A DNA stretch of 64,000 bases, taken from positions 85,125,001 through 85,189,000 of the forward strand of contig CM044313.1 of assembly GCA_024291935.2 (NCBI GenBank), given 5' to 3'. The stretch is from Okapia johnstoni. Its lineage: Eukaryota > Chordata > Mammalia > Artiodactyla > Giraffidae. Shown here piece by piece: positions 23,144 through 33,759 of the stretch. Position 1 is the stretch's first letter. Each line of letters starts with the position of its first letter. The notes below the pieces were generated by a model. The model saw only the letters and a program-made list of their open reading frames with translations. It was not told where the DNA came from and made no database searches. The translations under genes were made by a program, and so were the position numbers.

Positions 23144-23845
23144 AGTGAATACTCTGTATTCTAGTCCTCCTCTTTTCTATCATATAATAACATCCATAGA
23201 ATCTTGTTATGTAGGCAATTCATCTATTGATATCAATAGAGTAAGATCCGGTTTTGTTTTATATTTTTTCTTATTGATTAATCGATTGATTGCTGGGCTA
23301 CCATGTGTACACCAGAATGATCTGGAAATATCCATAAATTTAGATCACTTGAAGGGATTTTTCTCCTCTTAGCCAAGTTCCACATTGGTACACATATATA
23401 AAATCACATCTACAACATTGCTTCATCCACGCAATTCTGATTTTGTTGGTTTAGATGAATTTTAAGCGAATAAATCAATGCTCTATTGGCTATGCAGCTG
23501 ATGCAGTTTTAGGAACAAAGGTTCCACAGACCAATTTAATTATTGTTGTATCTTCTTCACCCTAAAATAGATCATTTGCCCTAAGGAGATGTTATATGTG
23601 ATTTTATTAATATATTGTTATTTCAGGCACATTATGATCTCTCAGCCATTTTGCAAAAGCATCAAGAACAGAAAAGGCAATTCCATATCCAAAATAAATG
23701 TCAATCCAAGGGAAGAAAACTCACTACTGCCTCTAAGATGGACGGTATCTCATGTAAACAACTTGACAAGTGATTGGTCTTCTAAAAGAATCACATCACA
23801 TTTATAATTCGGTGCTGGTCTTTGAAGTCGACAGACTAAACAGAT

Positions 23846-23882
23846 GCCATCTGTAAGATAAGCCATCTGTAAGATAAGCCAT
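23846..23882 (+). repeat. 16-bp perfect tandem duplication
   Basis: 'gccatctgtaagataa' occurs exactly twice (23846-23861 and 23862-23877), followed by the first five bases of a third unit. Confidence 0.9.
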
Positions 23883-24167
23883 AGTGAGAGAGAAGCCATG
23901 TGGTTGAACCTGTCTAGTTTACATTCATATCACCATGGCTACACTATGCATTGGACTATTTAAACACTAGAGTTGCTTAAGATAAAAACTAAGATCCACT
24001 AGACGGTTTATGCTGTCTATTTTTTCAGCACCACTGCTGTGGTGGGTACTTTTTGTTGAGTATGGCCATCATAATACAGATTAGATTCTCACACTTTGTA
24101 CCTACACCTCTTTCTTCACACATATGCTTCTTTCCCAGGCTCACTGGTCAGATCTTTCAATTTCACA

Positions 24168-24271
24168 CTTTGAAGTCACTACCACCAGTCAACCCATTGG
24201 CCATCCATTAAACTTTGCTCTTTGAAGCCACCACTACTGGTAAAACCATTGGCCAACACCTAAATATCTAT
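24168..24271 (+). repeat. 52-bp imperfect tandem duplication
   Basis: Units start at 'ctttgaagtc' (24168) and 'ctttgaagcc' (24220), and share 'ccattggcca' at the same offset. Identity is about 70%, so the duplication is old. Confidence 0.6.
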
Positions 24272-25204
24272 GTAAGCCTTCAGAACACTTGGCCTAGTCA
24301 GCAAAAAACTGATAATTAAATGGACTGTTCATAGCATTGAGAAGATATTGAGAAGAAGATGGTGCTTCAGGGTGACAGCAGTTCATTTGCAGCTTTTAAT
24401 AACTTATCAAGCCAGCTAATTTGCAAATTAAATCTGAGTTTATCACTGTATCTGCTTGCACTGTATAATAAAATATCATTTTCATATCATGAAGGAAGAA
24501 TTACTGCCTGTTTAATAACACATCTCATAAAATCTTACAATAGCTAACTCATGATGAGCATATCTGATTTTGTATTGATAATTACTTGGTGCTCCATAAT
24601 CAAGACCTCAAATTCTAGAAACACCAAGAGTTTCTTTTCCAGTATTGGGTACATCTCTTTTGCAGAAGGCATGGTCATATTCTGGACTCATAAGGGTCTG
24701 TACTATGATTCTCCTATAGACTACTGCCTCACAGATACAATTACCTACATTGAGTAAACTTACAGCATAATTTTACCAGCTGAGTCATATGGCCTGAGTG
24801 GAATGAAAGTTACATCAGGCCCTGCCTGGCTCTACTGCAGAGATGCCTTTTATTTTGAGACCTACTTGAATATGAAATTCTTTCAAATGACTCATTAAAT
24901 TGTATGGGGAAATCTTTCCAAGTGTTCTATATACTACTTTTACCATTTGCAGGTGTCAACAACTGAGTCTCTTTCTTAGAGGTAAGGTGTACAAGGTGGG
25001 CTATTTTTCAGGGTATATATCACTGGACTCTGAAAATCTACCAATATAACAGACTGCCAAAATTTTGTGGATGTTATCTCATATGATCTTGCATGCTTGT
25101 GTCTAAACAGGACATCCAGATACTTTACACTTCCTGTTTATCATGCCTAACTAGCAACACAAATTTAATAACAGACTTCCATGATATTCTAAAGAATATA
25201 AAAA

Positions 25205-25290
25205 TAACTATGGTCCCTCCAGATTATATACTGAAATGGAGATATGGGAGATAACTTCAGCCAGGGTCCAGAAAGTAGACACATACTATA
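25205..25290 (-). repeat. Short ERV-like repeat copy
   Basis: Matches 19780-19870 at roughly three bases in four, including the exact block 'gggagataacttca'. Same orientation as that copy. It shows that this material is dispersed in the window. Confidence 0.5.
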
Positions 25291-25313
25291 TTTTTCCTTT
25301 GTGTATGTTCTGT

Positions 25314-25519
25314 GCTTTATCTCTCAGTAGTGTCCAACTCTTTGTGACAGCATGGACTGCAGCCCTCCAGGCTCCTTTGCCCATGGGGATTCTCCAGGCA
25401 AGAATACTGGAGTGGGTTACCTGGCCTTCCTCCATGGCATCTTCCCAATCTAGGGATTGAACCCAGGTCTCCTGCATTGCAGGTGGATTCTTTACCAGCT
25501 GAGTCACCAGGAAAGTCCT
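25314..25519 (-). mobile_element. Bov-tA SINE, full length
   Basis: The minus strand reads from 'actttcctggtgactcagc' through 'ctgcaatgcaggagacctgg' to the joint and body. All parts are present. A clear TSD was not found. Confidence 0.93.
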
Positions 25520-25698
25520 CGTGAATGTGAGGGACCTCTTTTTGATCGACTTTTCTGATGAGGATGGAAAAGATGAAATTGCCACATAAATATCCAATTA
25601 CCAAATGCTAGTGGCTGTTTCAATCTGTTTATTAAAAATACAATATTTGATATAACAGCTACAATTGGGGCTATAATTGGATAAATTTAGAATAGTCC

Positions 25699-25931
25699 AC
25701 TGTCATTCAGGGCTTCCCTGGTGATTCAGCTGGTAAAGAATCTGCCTGCAATGCAGGAGACCTGGGTTTGATCCCTGGGTTGGGAAGATCCTCTGGAGAA
25801 GGGAATGGCTACTCACTCCAAGTATTCCTGCTTGGAGAATTCCATGGACAGAGGAGCCTAGTGGACTACAGCCCATGGGGTCGCAAAGAGTCAGACACAA
25901 CTGAGCGACTAACACTTTTACTGTCATTCAG
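25699..25931 (+). mobile_element. Bov-tA SINE with perfect 12-bp TSD
   Basis: The element is at 25711-25919 between two exact copies of 'actgtcattcag' (25699-25710 and 25920-25931). The head 'ggcttccctggtgattc' and body are close to the usual sequence. The exact TSD and low divergence suggest one of the younger insertions in the window. Confidence 0.97.
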
Positions 25932-26044
25932 CATGATCTCTGTAACTTTTACCGACACCATGCTGATTAACTGAATATTAACATCATGCAGACTATCAGG
26001 GTATCTTTCAAATATTTCAGAGTAGCAATTCCTACTATCCCACT

Positions 26045-26346
26045 TAGTATATGGCTACTGCTGCTGCTGCTGCTAAGTCTCTTCAGTCGTGTCCGACTCT
26101 GTGCGACCCCATAGACGGCAGCCCACCAGGCTCTGCCGTCCCTAGGATTCTCCAGGCAAGAATACTGGAGTGGGTTGCCATTTCCTTCTCCAGTGCATGA
26201 AAGGGAAAAGTGAAAGTGAAGTCGCTCAGTCGTGTCCGACTCTTTGTGACCCCATGGACTGTAGCCTACCAGGCTCCTCCGTCCATGGGATTTTCCAGGC
26301 AAGAGTATTGGAGTGGGGTGCCATTGCCTTCTCCTAGTATATGGCT
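26045..26346 (-). mobile_element. Bov-A2 SINE (dimer) with perfect 12-bp TSD
   Basis: The element is at 26057-26334, minus strand, between exact copies of 'tagtatatggct' (26045-26056 and 26335-26346). It consists of two Bov-A units joined by 'gaaagggaaaagtgaaagtg' and ends in a (CTG)n tract (CAG tail on the minus strand). No tRNA head. Low divergence and exact TSD indicate a young insertion. Confidence 0.97.
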
Positions 26347-26620
26347 GAGTGAGGTGATTTCAGGAACTTTTAATCAACATTCTTACGATACTGACATTTT
26401 TCCCACAGTTAGAGAACTGTGATGGTGCTGTGATTATAACTTTACTGCCAATCCACTATAACTCAGACAAGCCAGGTCCCAACTATAAATGACCATAGAT
26501 TCTTAATAACTTATAATCACAGATATCCATATGGCATTTTTTTTTATTGTAATTTGCTTGTGTAAGTATTCTTGGATCTCTTTAAGTTTGACATTTACCA
26601 TTACCATGGATTCTGCTTTT

Positions 26621-26850
26621 CTTTTTTTTTTTAAACTTTGACCTCTTCTTTTATTTTTTCCATTATTGAAGTACAGCTGATTTACAAGGTTGTGCTAGTT
26701 TCCAGTGTATAGCAAAGTGAATCAGTCTTACAAATACATATAGCCACTCTATTTTAGATTCTTTTCCCCTATAGGTCATCACAGACTATTGAGTTCCCTG
26801 TGCTATCAGTAGGTTTTTGTTAGTTATCTATTTTATATATAATGTGTATA
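26621..26850 (-). mobile_element. L1 3' UTR/tail fragment
   Basis: A T-rich start (poly(A) on minus) is followed by 'gaagtacagctgatttacaa', 'gttgtgctagtttccagtg' and 'gagttccctgtgctatcag'. These correspond in reverse to the L1 3' end at 61090-61280. 5'-truncated, non-coding. Confidence 0.8.
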
Positions 26851-28137
26851 TATAGATTCTTATAGATTCAAAGGTCCCGTAGCTTTCAAATGCTAGATAT
26901 GGTAAATAAGCCAATACATCCTATTTTTTCCTTATACTTTATCCCAATCTTCCCTGAATAGGAGATTCAGTAACTGTTATTCCAGAAACCCATAACAGAC
27001 TATCACCAAGCCACTTAATAACAATAGCGGGGCTCTTGTTATCTGTATGTGGAATGATTCAATTTCTGAATGTCATTCTGAAAATCTTAAGTTACTTCTG
27101 GTACCCAGTCCCTTGACTTTGGTTCCTTCAAGAGTAGAACCTGAGACAAAGAGGTAAGTTTAGGCAGTGTTCTGAGAAGTACATTTATGAAGCTCAAGTA
27201 AAGAAGAGGAAAAATTTTGACAGACAAACAACAATTCCATTTATTTATACCTTAAATAAAAATATTGCTGGCATCAGCAATTACAGCAAAATTCACTGGG
27301 CGTCCTATGAGGAGCCACCAAGAATGAACCTCAGGACTGTTTCAGTAACAGGTTAATTGGAATTTTTATCTCTTACTCTCATCCCCCAGTTTTGATGATT
27401 GTCCCTGAGTTAAATCTGAGGTTTCTGCAATATCTTACACATGAGATTCAGCCAGCTCAGAAAGGCACAGATACCAGGTGGGGGACGGGGACTGTCAGCC
27501 TCAATGGAAACTCTCCATCACAGATTAACTAGCAGGAATATATATGGATAAGCGGTATCTGCTCTGAGGCATTAGAGAAAATCTAGCATGGCAAAGCTTT
27601 TACAATTAAATGTGGTGCATGCAATACTCATCATTTTTCTTGCTGAAACAGGAATCTGACTGTACAAAATTACTCAAACTACAGAGATGGAGGGACAACC
27701 AGGCTTAGGCACTGGGATGGATATTCTCCCGAACCAAGCTCCACTCTTGCTTCTCTTTTTCAGTTTGTATTAAGGTAAATAAATTTTACTTATAATCCCT
27801 GGGACTGCTGCTCTGGCTTCTGGTTTCGTTCAGTCACAGGATTCAGCAACTGAGCAGAGGGCAGGTAGAGGAAAAGGCTGAGACGTTTATTTTCCTCACT
27901 ATCTCATAGCTCTGTTATGGGTTTGTCACGCCTGTGTTCCCCTTCAGGACACACATGGATTGGACAGCACCTCCCCAAATCTATAACTCTTGTCACATTT
28001 AGGAAAAAGCTCCCCCACCCCACCCCTACTTGCCGTTATTAGGATTCTCCAGAGAAACAGAACCAATAGTGTCACCTGCAAAGCTTATTAATAATTCCTG
28101 GAAATAAAAATAGAATGTGTGTAATAAAATAAATTCT
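26851..28137. other. Unassigned sequence with LTR-like texture
   Basis: 1.3 kb of more balanced composition than the surrounding desert. The part at 27480-28020 has 'gtaaataaattttac' followed by 'gggactgctgctctggc', which looks like an LTR poly(A)-signal region, but I cannot define ends or a family. No open frame with a recognisable domain. Confidence 0.3.
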
Positions 28138-28431
28138 AACCATTTTTCCGGAGAAGGTAATGGCAACCCACTCCAGTACTCTTGCCTGGAAAATCCCATA
28201 GACGGAGGAGCCTGGTAGGCTACAGTCCACGGGTCCGGAAAAGTCAGACACGACTGAGCGACTTCACTTTCACTTTTCCCTTTCATGCACTGGAGAAGGA
28301 AATGACAACCCACTCCAGTATTCTTGCCTGGAGAATCCCAGAGACAGAGGAGCCTGGTGGGCTGCCGTCTATGGGGTCGCACAGAGTCGGACACGACTGA
28401 CGCGACTTAGCAGCAGCAGCAACGGTTTTTC
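28138..28431 (+). mobile_element. Bov-A2 SINE (dimer)
   Basis: Two Bov-A units at 28149-28420 joined by 'cttcactttcacttttccc', with a CAG-rich tail 'gacttagcagcagcagc'. Flanks 'aaccatttttc' (28138-28148) and 'aacggtttttc' (28421-28431) match at 9 of 11 bases and are a probable TSD. No tRNA head. Confidence 0.92.
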
Positions 28432-29147
28432 TTCTCCTTTGTTGCGTAGCCTAGTCTCACCTGCTTACAGGGTGTTGTGTGCAGAGGCTTTGACTCTACC
28501 CTGGCACCTCAGACCAGAGGTCCTTGTGTGGAACAGCTGCAGTAGCACGTTAGCTCAAGGACTCTGTAGAAACGACATGCGGGACACAATTCAAGATGGC
28601 GGTGGCGACCTTGTGCCGAAAAGCTGGGCCCAGCACTGCCCTCAGGAGCCTTGAGCAAAAACTCCACCCACCCCACGAGAGCTCCGCCTACTTCCCTCCA
28701 AGCTGACAGCAGCCCTAGGAAGCAGCCCCGCCTACTGCCCGTGGGGAGAGCGCAGAAGCCCTGAGCTGGAGAAGCTGCAAGCACTGCAGGAGCAGGTTGG
28801 AGGTGCTTTATTTAAAATTGCCTGAATCAGGGTACAAGCTGGTGTCAAGGTACTGCTGGCCGAAAAGTACTGCAGGAGCTGTAGGACTGGGGAACCAGGT
28901 CCAGGAGGAAGCCATACAGAATTGCAGAGACTTGCCAATTATGCACAGAACCAAGAAGCAAAATTATTTTCTTCTAGTATCTCACGAGTGCTCGCCACTG
29001 ACACAGCTTCACTGTCAGCTGGCAAAGAAAAACATAGGGCTAAATTCATTTTAGAGGCAAAAATTAAAAGAGTAATTTATGAGCTTAAAGGCAATAAATT
29101 GATAACCCATACACTTACCTATATAAAATATAAAATTAGATATTTTT
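28432..29147 (+). other. GC-rich, CpG-bearing block with 5'-UTR-like start, identity unknown
   Basis: This segment stands out from the AT-rich desert by high GC at 28500-28800 and several CpGs. It contains 'caagatggcggtggcgacc', a YY1-type initiator context often found at the starts of housekeeping genes and in some LTRs. From that ATG a frame reads MAVATLCRKAGPSTALRSL before closing. Further on another frame is open (about 28843-29149) and lysine-rich towards its end. I recognise no protein. Candidates are an old retropseudogene, a solo LTR with its leader, or a promoter-bearing first exon. It lies between two SINEs and has no visible poly(A) tail of its own. Confidence 0.3.
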
Positions 29148-29323
29148 GAAGTGTTCTATCTTTTCACTTTCATGCATTGGAGACGGAAATGGCAGCCCAC
29201 TCCAGTGTTCTTGCCTGGAGAATCCCAGGGACAGGGGAGCCTGGAGGGCTCCCGTCTATGGGGTCGCACAGAGTCGGACACAACTGAAGCGGCTTAGCAG
29301 CAGCAGCAGCAGAAGTGTTCTAT
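29148..29323 (+). mobile_element. Bov-A SINE (second monomer of Bov-A2) with 12-bp TSD
   Basis: The body at 29160-29311 starts in the dimer linker ('tttcactttcatgcattgg') and ends in a CAG repeat. Exact flanking copies of 'gaagtgttctat' (29148-29159 and 29312-29323) show insertion as a 5'-truncated copy. Confidence 0.93.
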
Positions 29324-29358
29324 GTTACCATAGATCATCCTTCCTAAAGGATGGCCCT

Positions 29359-29646
29359 TCATTTACTATGTCTGTGTGTGTGTGTGTGTGTGTCTGTGTG
29401 TCTGTGTGTCTGTGTGTCTGTGTGTGTCTGTGTGTGAGTCCCTTAGTCACTCGGTCGTGACAGACTCTTTGTGACCCCATGGACTGTAGCCTGCCAGGCT
29501 CTGTCCATGGGATTATCTAGGCAAGAATACTGGAGTGGGGAGCCATTTCCTTCTTCAGGAAATTTTCCCGACACAGGGATGGAATCCAGGTCTACCAGGC
29601 AGATTCTTTACCATCTGAGACACTAGGGAAGCCCTCATTTAGTATG
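29359..29646 (-). mobile_element. Bov-tA SINE with microsatellite tail and TSD
   Basis: The minus-strand SINE at 29438-29634 has a full head and body. The flanks 'tcatttactatg' (29359-29370) and 'tcatttagtatg' (29635-29646) are TSDs. The TG/TCTG microsatellite between the left TSD and the SINE body is therefore part of the insertion, in the position of its 3' tail. Confidence 0.93.
29371..29437 (+). repeat. (TG)n microsatellite with TCTG interruptions
   Basis: About 67 bp of TG repeats broken by regular TC changes. It sits at the 3' tail of the minus-strand SINE, inside its TSDs, so it arose from the SINE tail and not from the target. Confidence 0.95.
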
Positions 29647-30112
29647 GTCCTTCCTAAAACCTAAAACTTTTTTAATGTATGGTAGAATTCATGACTAATT
29701 TTATATATCTAAAAAAATTTAAAAAATGCCAGAAATGAAATGAAATCTCTTTTTCAGATAGGACAATGGTAGTATTTAATTTTAAGATGTACTAATGAAT
29801 TCCATCTAAAGATATACTCCTACTTCTTTTAAAATTGAACAAGTGAAGGCAATTTGTTATATAACTTCAAGAACTCATCTTCTTAACCATTACATTCTTA
29901 GTCCTTGACAGAAGTTTTGTATTTGAAAAGATTGATATATTTTGACATCCGTCAAAAATTTTAAGGCATTTACTAAATATAACGTGGCAAAGGGTACTGT
30001 CACAATTACAATTATTCCTGCGTTAAATCCGGAGCACTGATTCTCCTTCAATCATATGACTGGATTACCAAAGGCTACTAGATGTAACTGTTAGCAAACC
30101 TAAATGGTTTCT
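29647..30112. other. AT-rich unassigned sequence
   Basis: No repeat or coding signal recognised. Confidence 0.5.
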
Positions 30113-30348
30113 ATGGTCATGATCATGTGTGAGTGTGTGCTCGGTCACTTAAGTCGTGTCTGATTCTTTGAGACCCTGCCAGGCTCCTCTGCCAGGTCTC
30201 TCTGCCCATACGGTTTCCCAGGCAAGAATACTGGAGTGGGTTATCATTTCCTTGATCTTTCCAACCCAGGGATGAAACACACATCTTCTGAATTGGCAGG
30301 TATATTCTTTACCACTGAGCCACCTGGGAAGCCCCATGGCCATGATCA
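30113..30348 (-). mobile_element. Bov-tA SINE with 13-bp TSD
   Basis: SINE at about 30126-30335. TSDs 'atggtcatgatca' (30113-30125) and 'atggccatgatca' (30336-30348) differ at one base. The body has small duplications ('tgccaggctcctctgccagg') and a deletion before the joint. Confidence 0.93.
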
Positions 30349-31293
30349 CTGGCAGACAATTTCAATAAGAATAGAATAGAAAGTACAGACAAACATTTCT
30401 ATGGGAAGGATATTAAAGTTAGTTTGTTTGTTTGTTTCGCATAGTTTTATTTTTCGTATTTATAAAGTATAACAAATAGAAAGTTTATATAGTGTAGTGT
30501 TGAAGTTTATGACTGCTTTGTAAATGAGTCTGGGTCTTAAATCACTACCCACTACATTTGGTATGTTTTAATGACATACAAAACACAATATTAGTTTATA
30601 CTCACTAAAATTCTACGGTATTCTCAGAAATTTTATGGCAGACACTTAAAATTTCTATTGAAACTTATACTTTTATGAAATTTTGGCATTCATCACAAAT
30701 TACTGCATGCCTAAGGAGGTGACAAAATTATTTTTTAATCAAAATTAATAAAATAAAAATTATGCTACAATATATATTTACCTATGCCTTTCCATGTTAT
30801 AGACTCATATATGTTAAAAGAGAAATTGTACATAATCTCAAACAACTTTCTTGCTTCTTTATCTAAACAAATTCAACATTTGACTTCAGCAACTATCTTA
30901 GCCTGAAAATGCTTTAAATTATACATATTACCTACCAAATTAAAATAATATTGTGATAGGACTGAGTGGCCATAAAGCAGATTGTCTGAATGGGCTTTTT
31001 TTTTTTTTCAGTGGGTGGGGAAACTTTTATTAATTTAATCTTGACACTAAGTATAAACTGAATATTCCTTGGACATACTAGACAATCTCCCTGGCTCTCA
31101 ACTCTCTTGATATGACCCCTCTGTTTTGGTTTTTATTTACCAAAATGTTTTGTTGTTTGAAATTTATAATATTAACTTTGCTGCATATTAGATTCAAGGT
31201 AATTTGAGGGTTAAAATTAAACTTCTAGATTTCTCTTTATAACTAGATTACAGAAAATGTGTTCATTTTTTAAATTTAAAATTTTCTACTTGG
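30349..31293. other. AT-rich unassigned sequence
   Basis: Contains a short (TTTG)n run near 30421 and a poly(T) run at about 30996-31009 that could be the tail of an unidentified minus-strand retroposon. Nothing else recognised. Confidence 0.45.
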
Positions 31294-31395
31294 CAAGAAT
31301 ACACAGAAGAATGGTACAAAAAGATCTTTACAACCTAGATAATCATGATGGTGTGATCACTCACCTAGAGCCAGACATCCTGGAATGTGAAGTCA

Positions 31396-32400
31396 AGTAG
31401 GCCTTAGGAAGCATCACAATGAACAAAGCTAGTGGAGGTGATGGATTTCCAGGTGAGCTATTTCAAATCCTAAAAGATGATGCTGTGAAAGTGCTGCAAT
31501 CAATATGCCAGCAAATGTGGAAAACTCAGCAGTGGCCACAGGACTGGAAAAGGTCAGTTTTCATTCCAATCCTAAAGAAAGGCAATGCCAAAGAATGCTC
31601 AAACTACCGCACAATTGCACTCATCTCACACACTAGTAAAGTAATGCCCAAAATTCTCCAAGCCAGGCTTCAGCCCTATGTGAACCATGAACTTCCAGAT
31701 GTTCAAGCTGGTTTTAGAAAAGGCAGAGGAACCAGAGATCCAATTGCCATGATGACCTGCTGGATCATAGAAAAAGCAAGACAGTTCCAGAAAAACCATC
31801 TATTTCTGCTTTATTGACTATGCCAAAGCCTTTGACTGTGTGGATCACAAGAAACTGTAGAAAATTCTGAAAGAGCTGGGAATACCAGACCACCTGACTT
31901 GCCTCCTGAGAAATCTGTATGCAGGTCAGGAAGCAACAGTTAGAAATGGATATGGAACAACTGACTGGTTCCAAATAGGAAAAGGAGTATGTCAAGGCTG
32001 TATATTGTCACCCTACTCATTTAACTTATATGCAGAGTACATCATGAGAAACACTGGGCTGGATGAAACACAAGCTAGAATCAAGATTGCCAGGAGAAAT
32101 ATCAATAACCTCAGATATGCAGATGACACCACCTTATGGCAGAAAATGAAGAAGAACTAAAGAGCCTCTTGATGAAAGTGAAAGAGGAGAGTGAAGAAGT
32201 TAAAGCTCAACATTCAGAAAACTAAGATCATGGCATCTGGTCCCATCACTTCATGGCAAATAGATGGAGAAACAGTGGAAACAGTGGCTGACTTTGTTTT
32301 GGGGGGCTCCAAAATCACTGCAGATGGTGACTGCAGACATGAAATTAAAAGACACTTACTCCTTGGAAAAAAGTTATGACCAACATAGGCAGCATATTAG
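31396..32400 (+). pseudogene. Bov-B ORF2 fragment: reverse transcriptase, frameshifted
   Basis: Reading frames in order give MNKASGGDGFPGELFQILKD and WPQDWKRSVFIPILKKGNAK, then CSNYRTIALISHTSKVMPK, GFRKGRGTRDPIAMM, an IDYAKAFDCVDH region, and 'agatatgcagatgacacc', which encodes an intact YADD box. A stop right after the YAKAFDCVDHKK region and a one-base loss after the YADD box ('accttatggcagaaaatg') break the frame, so no complete RT can be read. Confidence 0.85.
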
Positions 32401-32699
32401 AAAGAAGAGACACTACTTTACCAAAAAAGGCTATGGTTTTTCCAATAGTCATGTATGGATGTGAGAGTTGGACTATAAAGAAAACAGAGCACTGAAGAAT
32501 TGAGTCATTTGAACTGTGGTGTTGAAGAAGACTGTTAGAAGTCCCTTGGACTGCAAGGAGATCCAACCAGTCCATCCTAAAGGAGATCAGTCCTGAGTTT
32601 TCATTGGAAGGACTGATGCTGAAGCTGAAACTCCAATATTTTGGCCTCCTGGTGTGAAGAGGGTGTTTGCTATTACCAGAGCGTTCTCTTGGCAAAACT

Positions 32700-33170
32700 C
32701 TATTAGCCTTTGCCCTGCTTCATTCTGTACTGCAAGGCCAAATTTGCCTGTTATGCCAGGTGTTTCTTGACTTCCTACTTTTTCATTCCAGTCCCCTATA
32801 ATGAAAAGGACATCTTTTTTGGGTGTTAGTTCTAGAAAGTCTTGTAGGTCTTCATAGAACTGTTCAACTTCAGCTTCTTCGGTGTTACTGGTCGGGGCAT
32901 AGACTTGGATTACTGTAATATTGAATGGTTTGCCTTGGAAACGAACAGAGATCATTCTATCGTTTTTGAGATTGCATCCAAGTACTGCCTTTCAGACTCT
33001 TTTGTTGACCATGATGGCTACTCCCTTTCTTCTAAGGGATTCTTGCCCACAGTAATAGATATAATGGTCATCTGAGTTAAATTCACCCATTCCAGTCCAT
33101 CTTAGTTCACTGATTCCTAGAATGTCGACGTTCACTCTTGCCATCTCCTGTTTGACCACTTCCAATTTGC
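32700..33170 (-). pseudogene. Bov-B endonuclease fragment (inverted piece)
   Basis: The minus strand translates to GISELRWTGMGEFNSDDHYI (the glutamate-containing motif of APE-type endonucleases), then PFNITVIQVYAPTSNTEEAE and IIGDWNEKVGSQETPGITG (GDWN motif). A stop near 32990 separates the first and second parts. Both catalytic motifs are recognisable, but the element has no RT. Confidence 0.85.
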
Positions 33171-33171
33171 C

Positions 33172-33759
33172 TTGATTTTTTTGGGCTCCAAAATCACTGC
33201 TGATGGTGATTGTAGCCATGAAATTAAAAGACGCTTACTCCTTGGAAGGAAGGTTATGGCCAACCTAGATAGCATATTTAAAAGCAGAGACATTGCTTTG
33301 CCAACAAAGGTCCATCTAGTCAAGGCTATGGTTTTTCCAGTGTTCATGTATGGATGTGAGATTTGGATGGTGAAGAAAGCTGAGCGCCGAAAAATTGATG
33401 CTTTTGAACTGTGGTGTTGGAGAAGACTCTTGAGAGTCCCTTGGACTGCTAGGAGATCCAATCCATCCATCCTAAAGGAGATCAATCCTGGGTGTTCATT
33501 GGAAGGTCTGATGTTGAAGCTGAAACTCCAATACTTCGGCCACCTCATGCGAAGAGTTGACTCATTGGAAAAGACCCTAATGCTGGGAAGGATTGGGGGC
33601 AGGAGGAGAAGGGGACGACAGAGGATGAGATGGTTGGATGGCATCACTGACTCAATGGACATGGGTTTGGGTAGACTCCGGGAGTTAGTGATGGACAGAG
33701 AGGCCTGGCGTGCTGCAATTCATGGGGTCCCAAACAGTCAGACACGATGGAGCAACTGA
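33172..33759 (+). pseudogene. Bov-B ORF2 C-terminal region, longest open frame in the window
   Basis: A 195-codon open frame in the 3' part of the inserted Bov-B, translating as [20 protein letters not shown], then [20 protein letters not shown] and [20 protein letters not shown]. This is the C-terminal domain that follows RT in RTE elements. It starts just after the inversion junction, so the ATG is accidental. The open length reflects the young age of the copy, not a host gene. Confidence 0.85.

Larger units (their letters stand above)
23144..25204. other. Unassigned region, in part possibly ERV-like
   Basis: Starts AT-rich. From about 23800 composition is more balanced and the stretch runs into the ERV-like block at 25205, so it may include internal parts of the same old element. 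Two local duplications are listed separately. No recognised protein motif. Confidence 0.35.

Noticed and set aside
28149..28420. Two near-identical Bov-A units as a tandem segmental duplication
   Set aside because: This is the normal dimer structure of Bov-A2, with the usual linker between the monomers.
33172..33759. 195-codon open frame as a possible host gene
   Set aside because: Its translation is the C-terminal region of Bov-B ORF2, and the element is truncated, inverted and nested.
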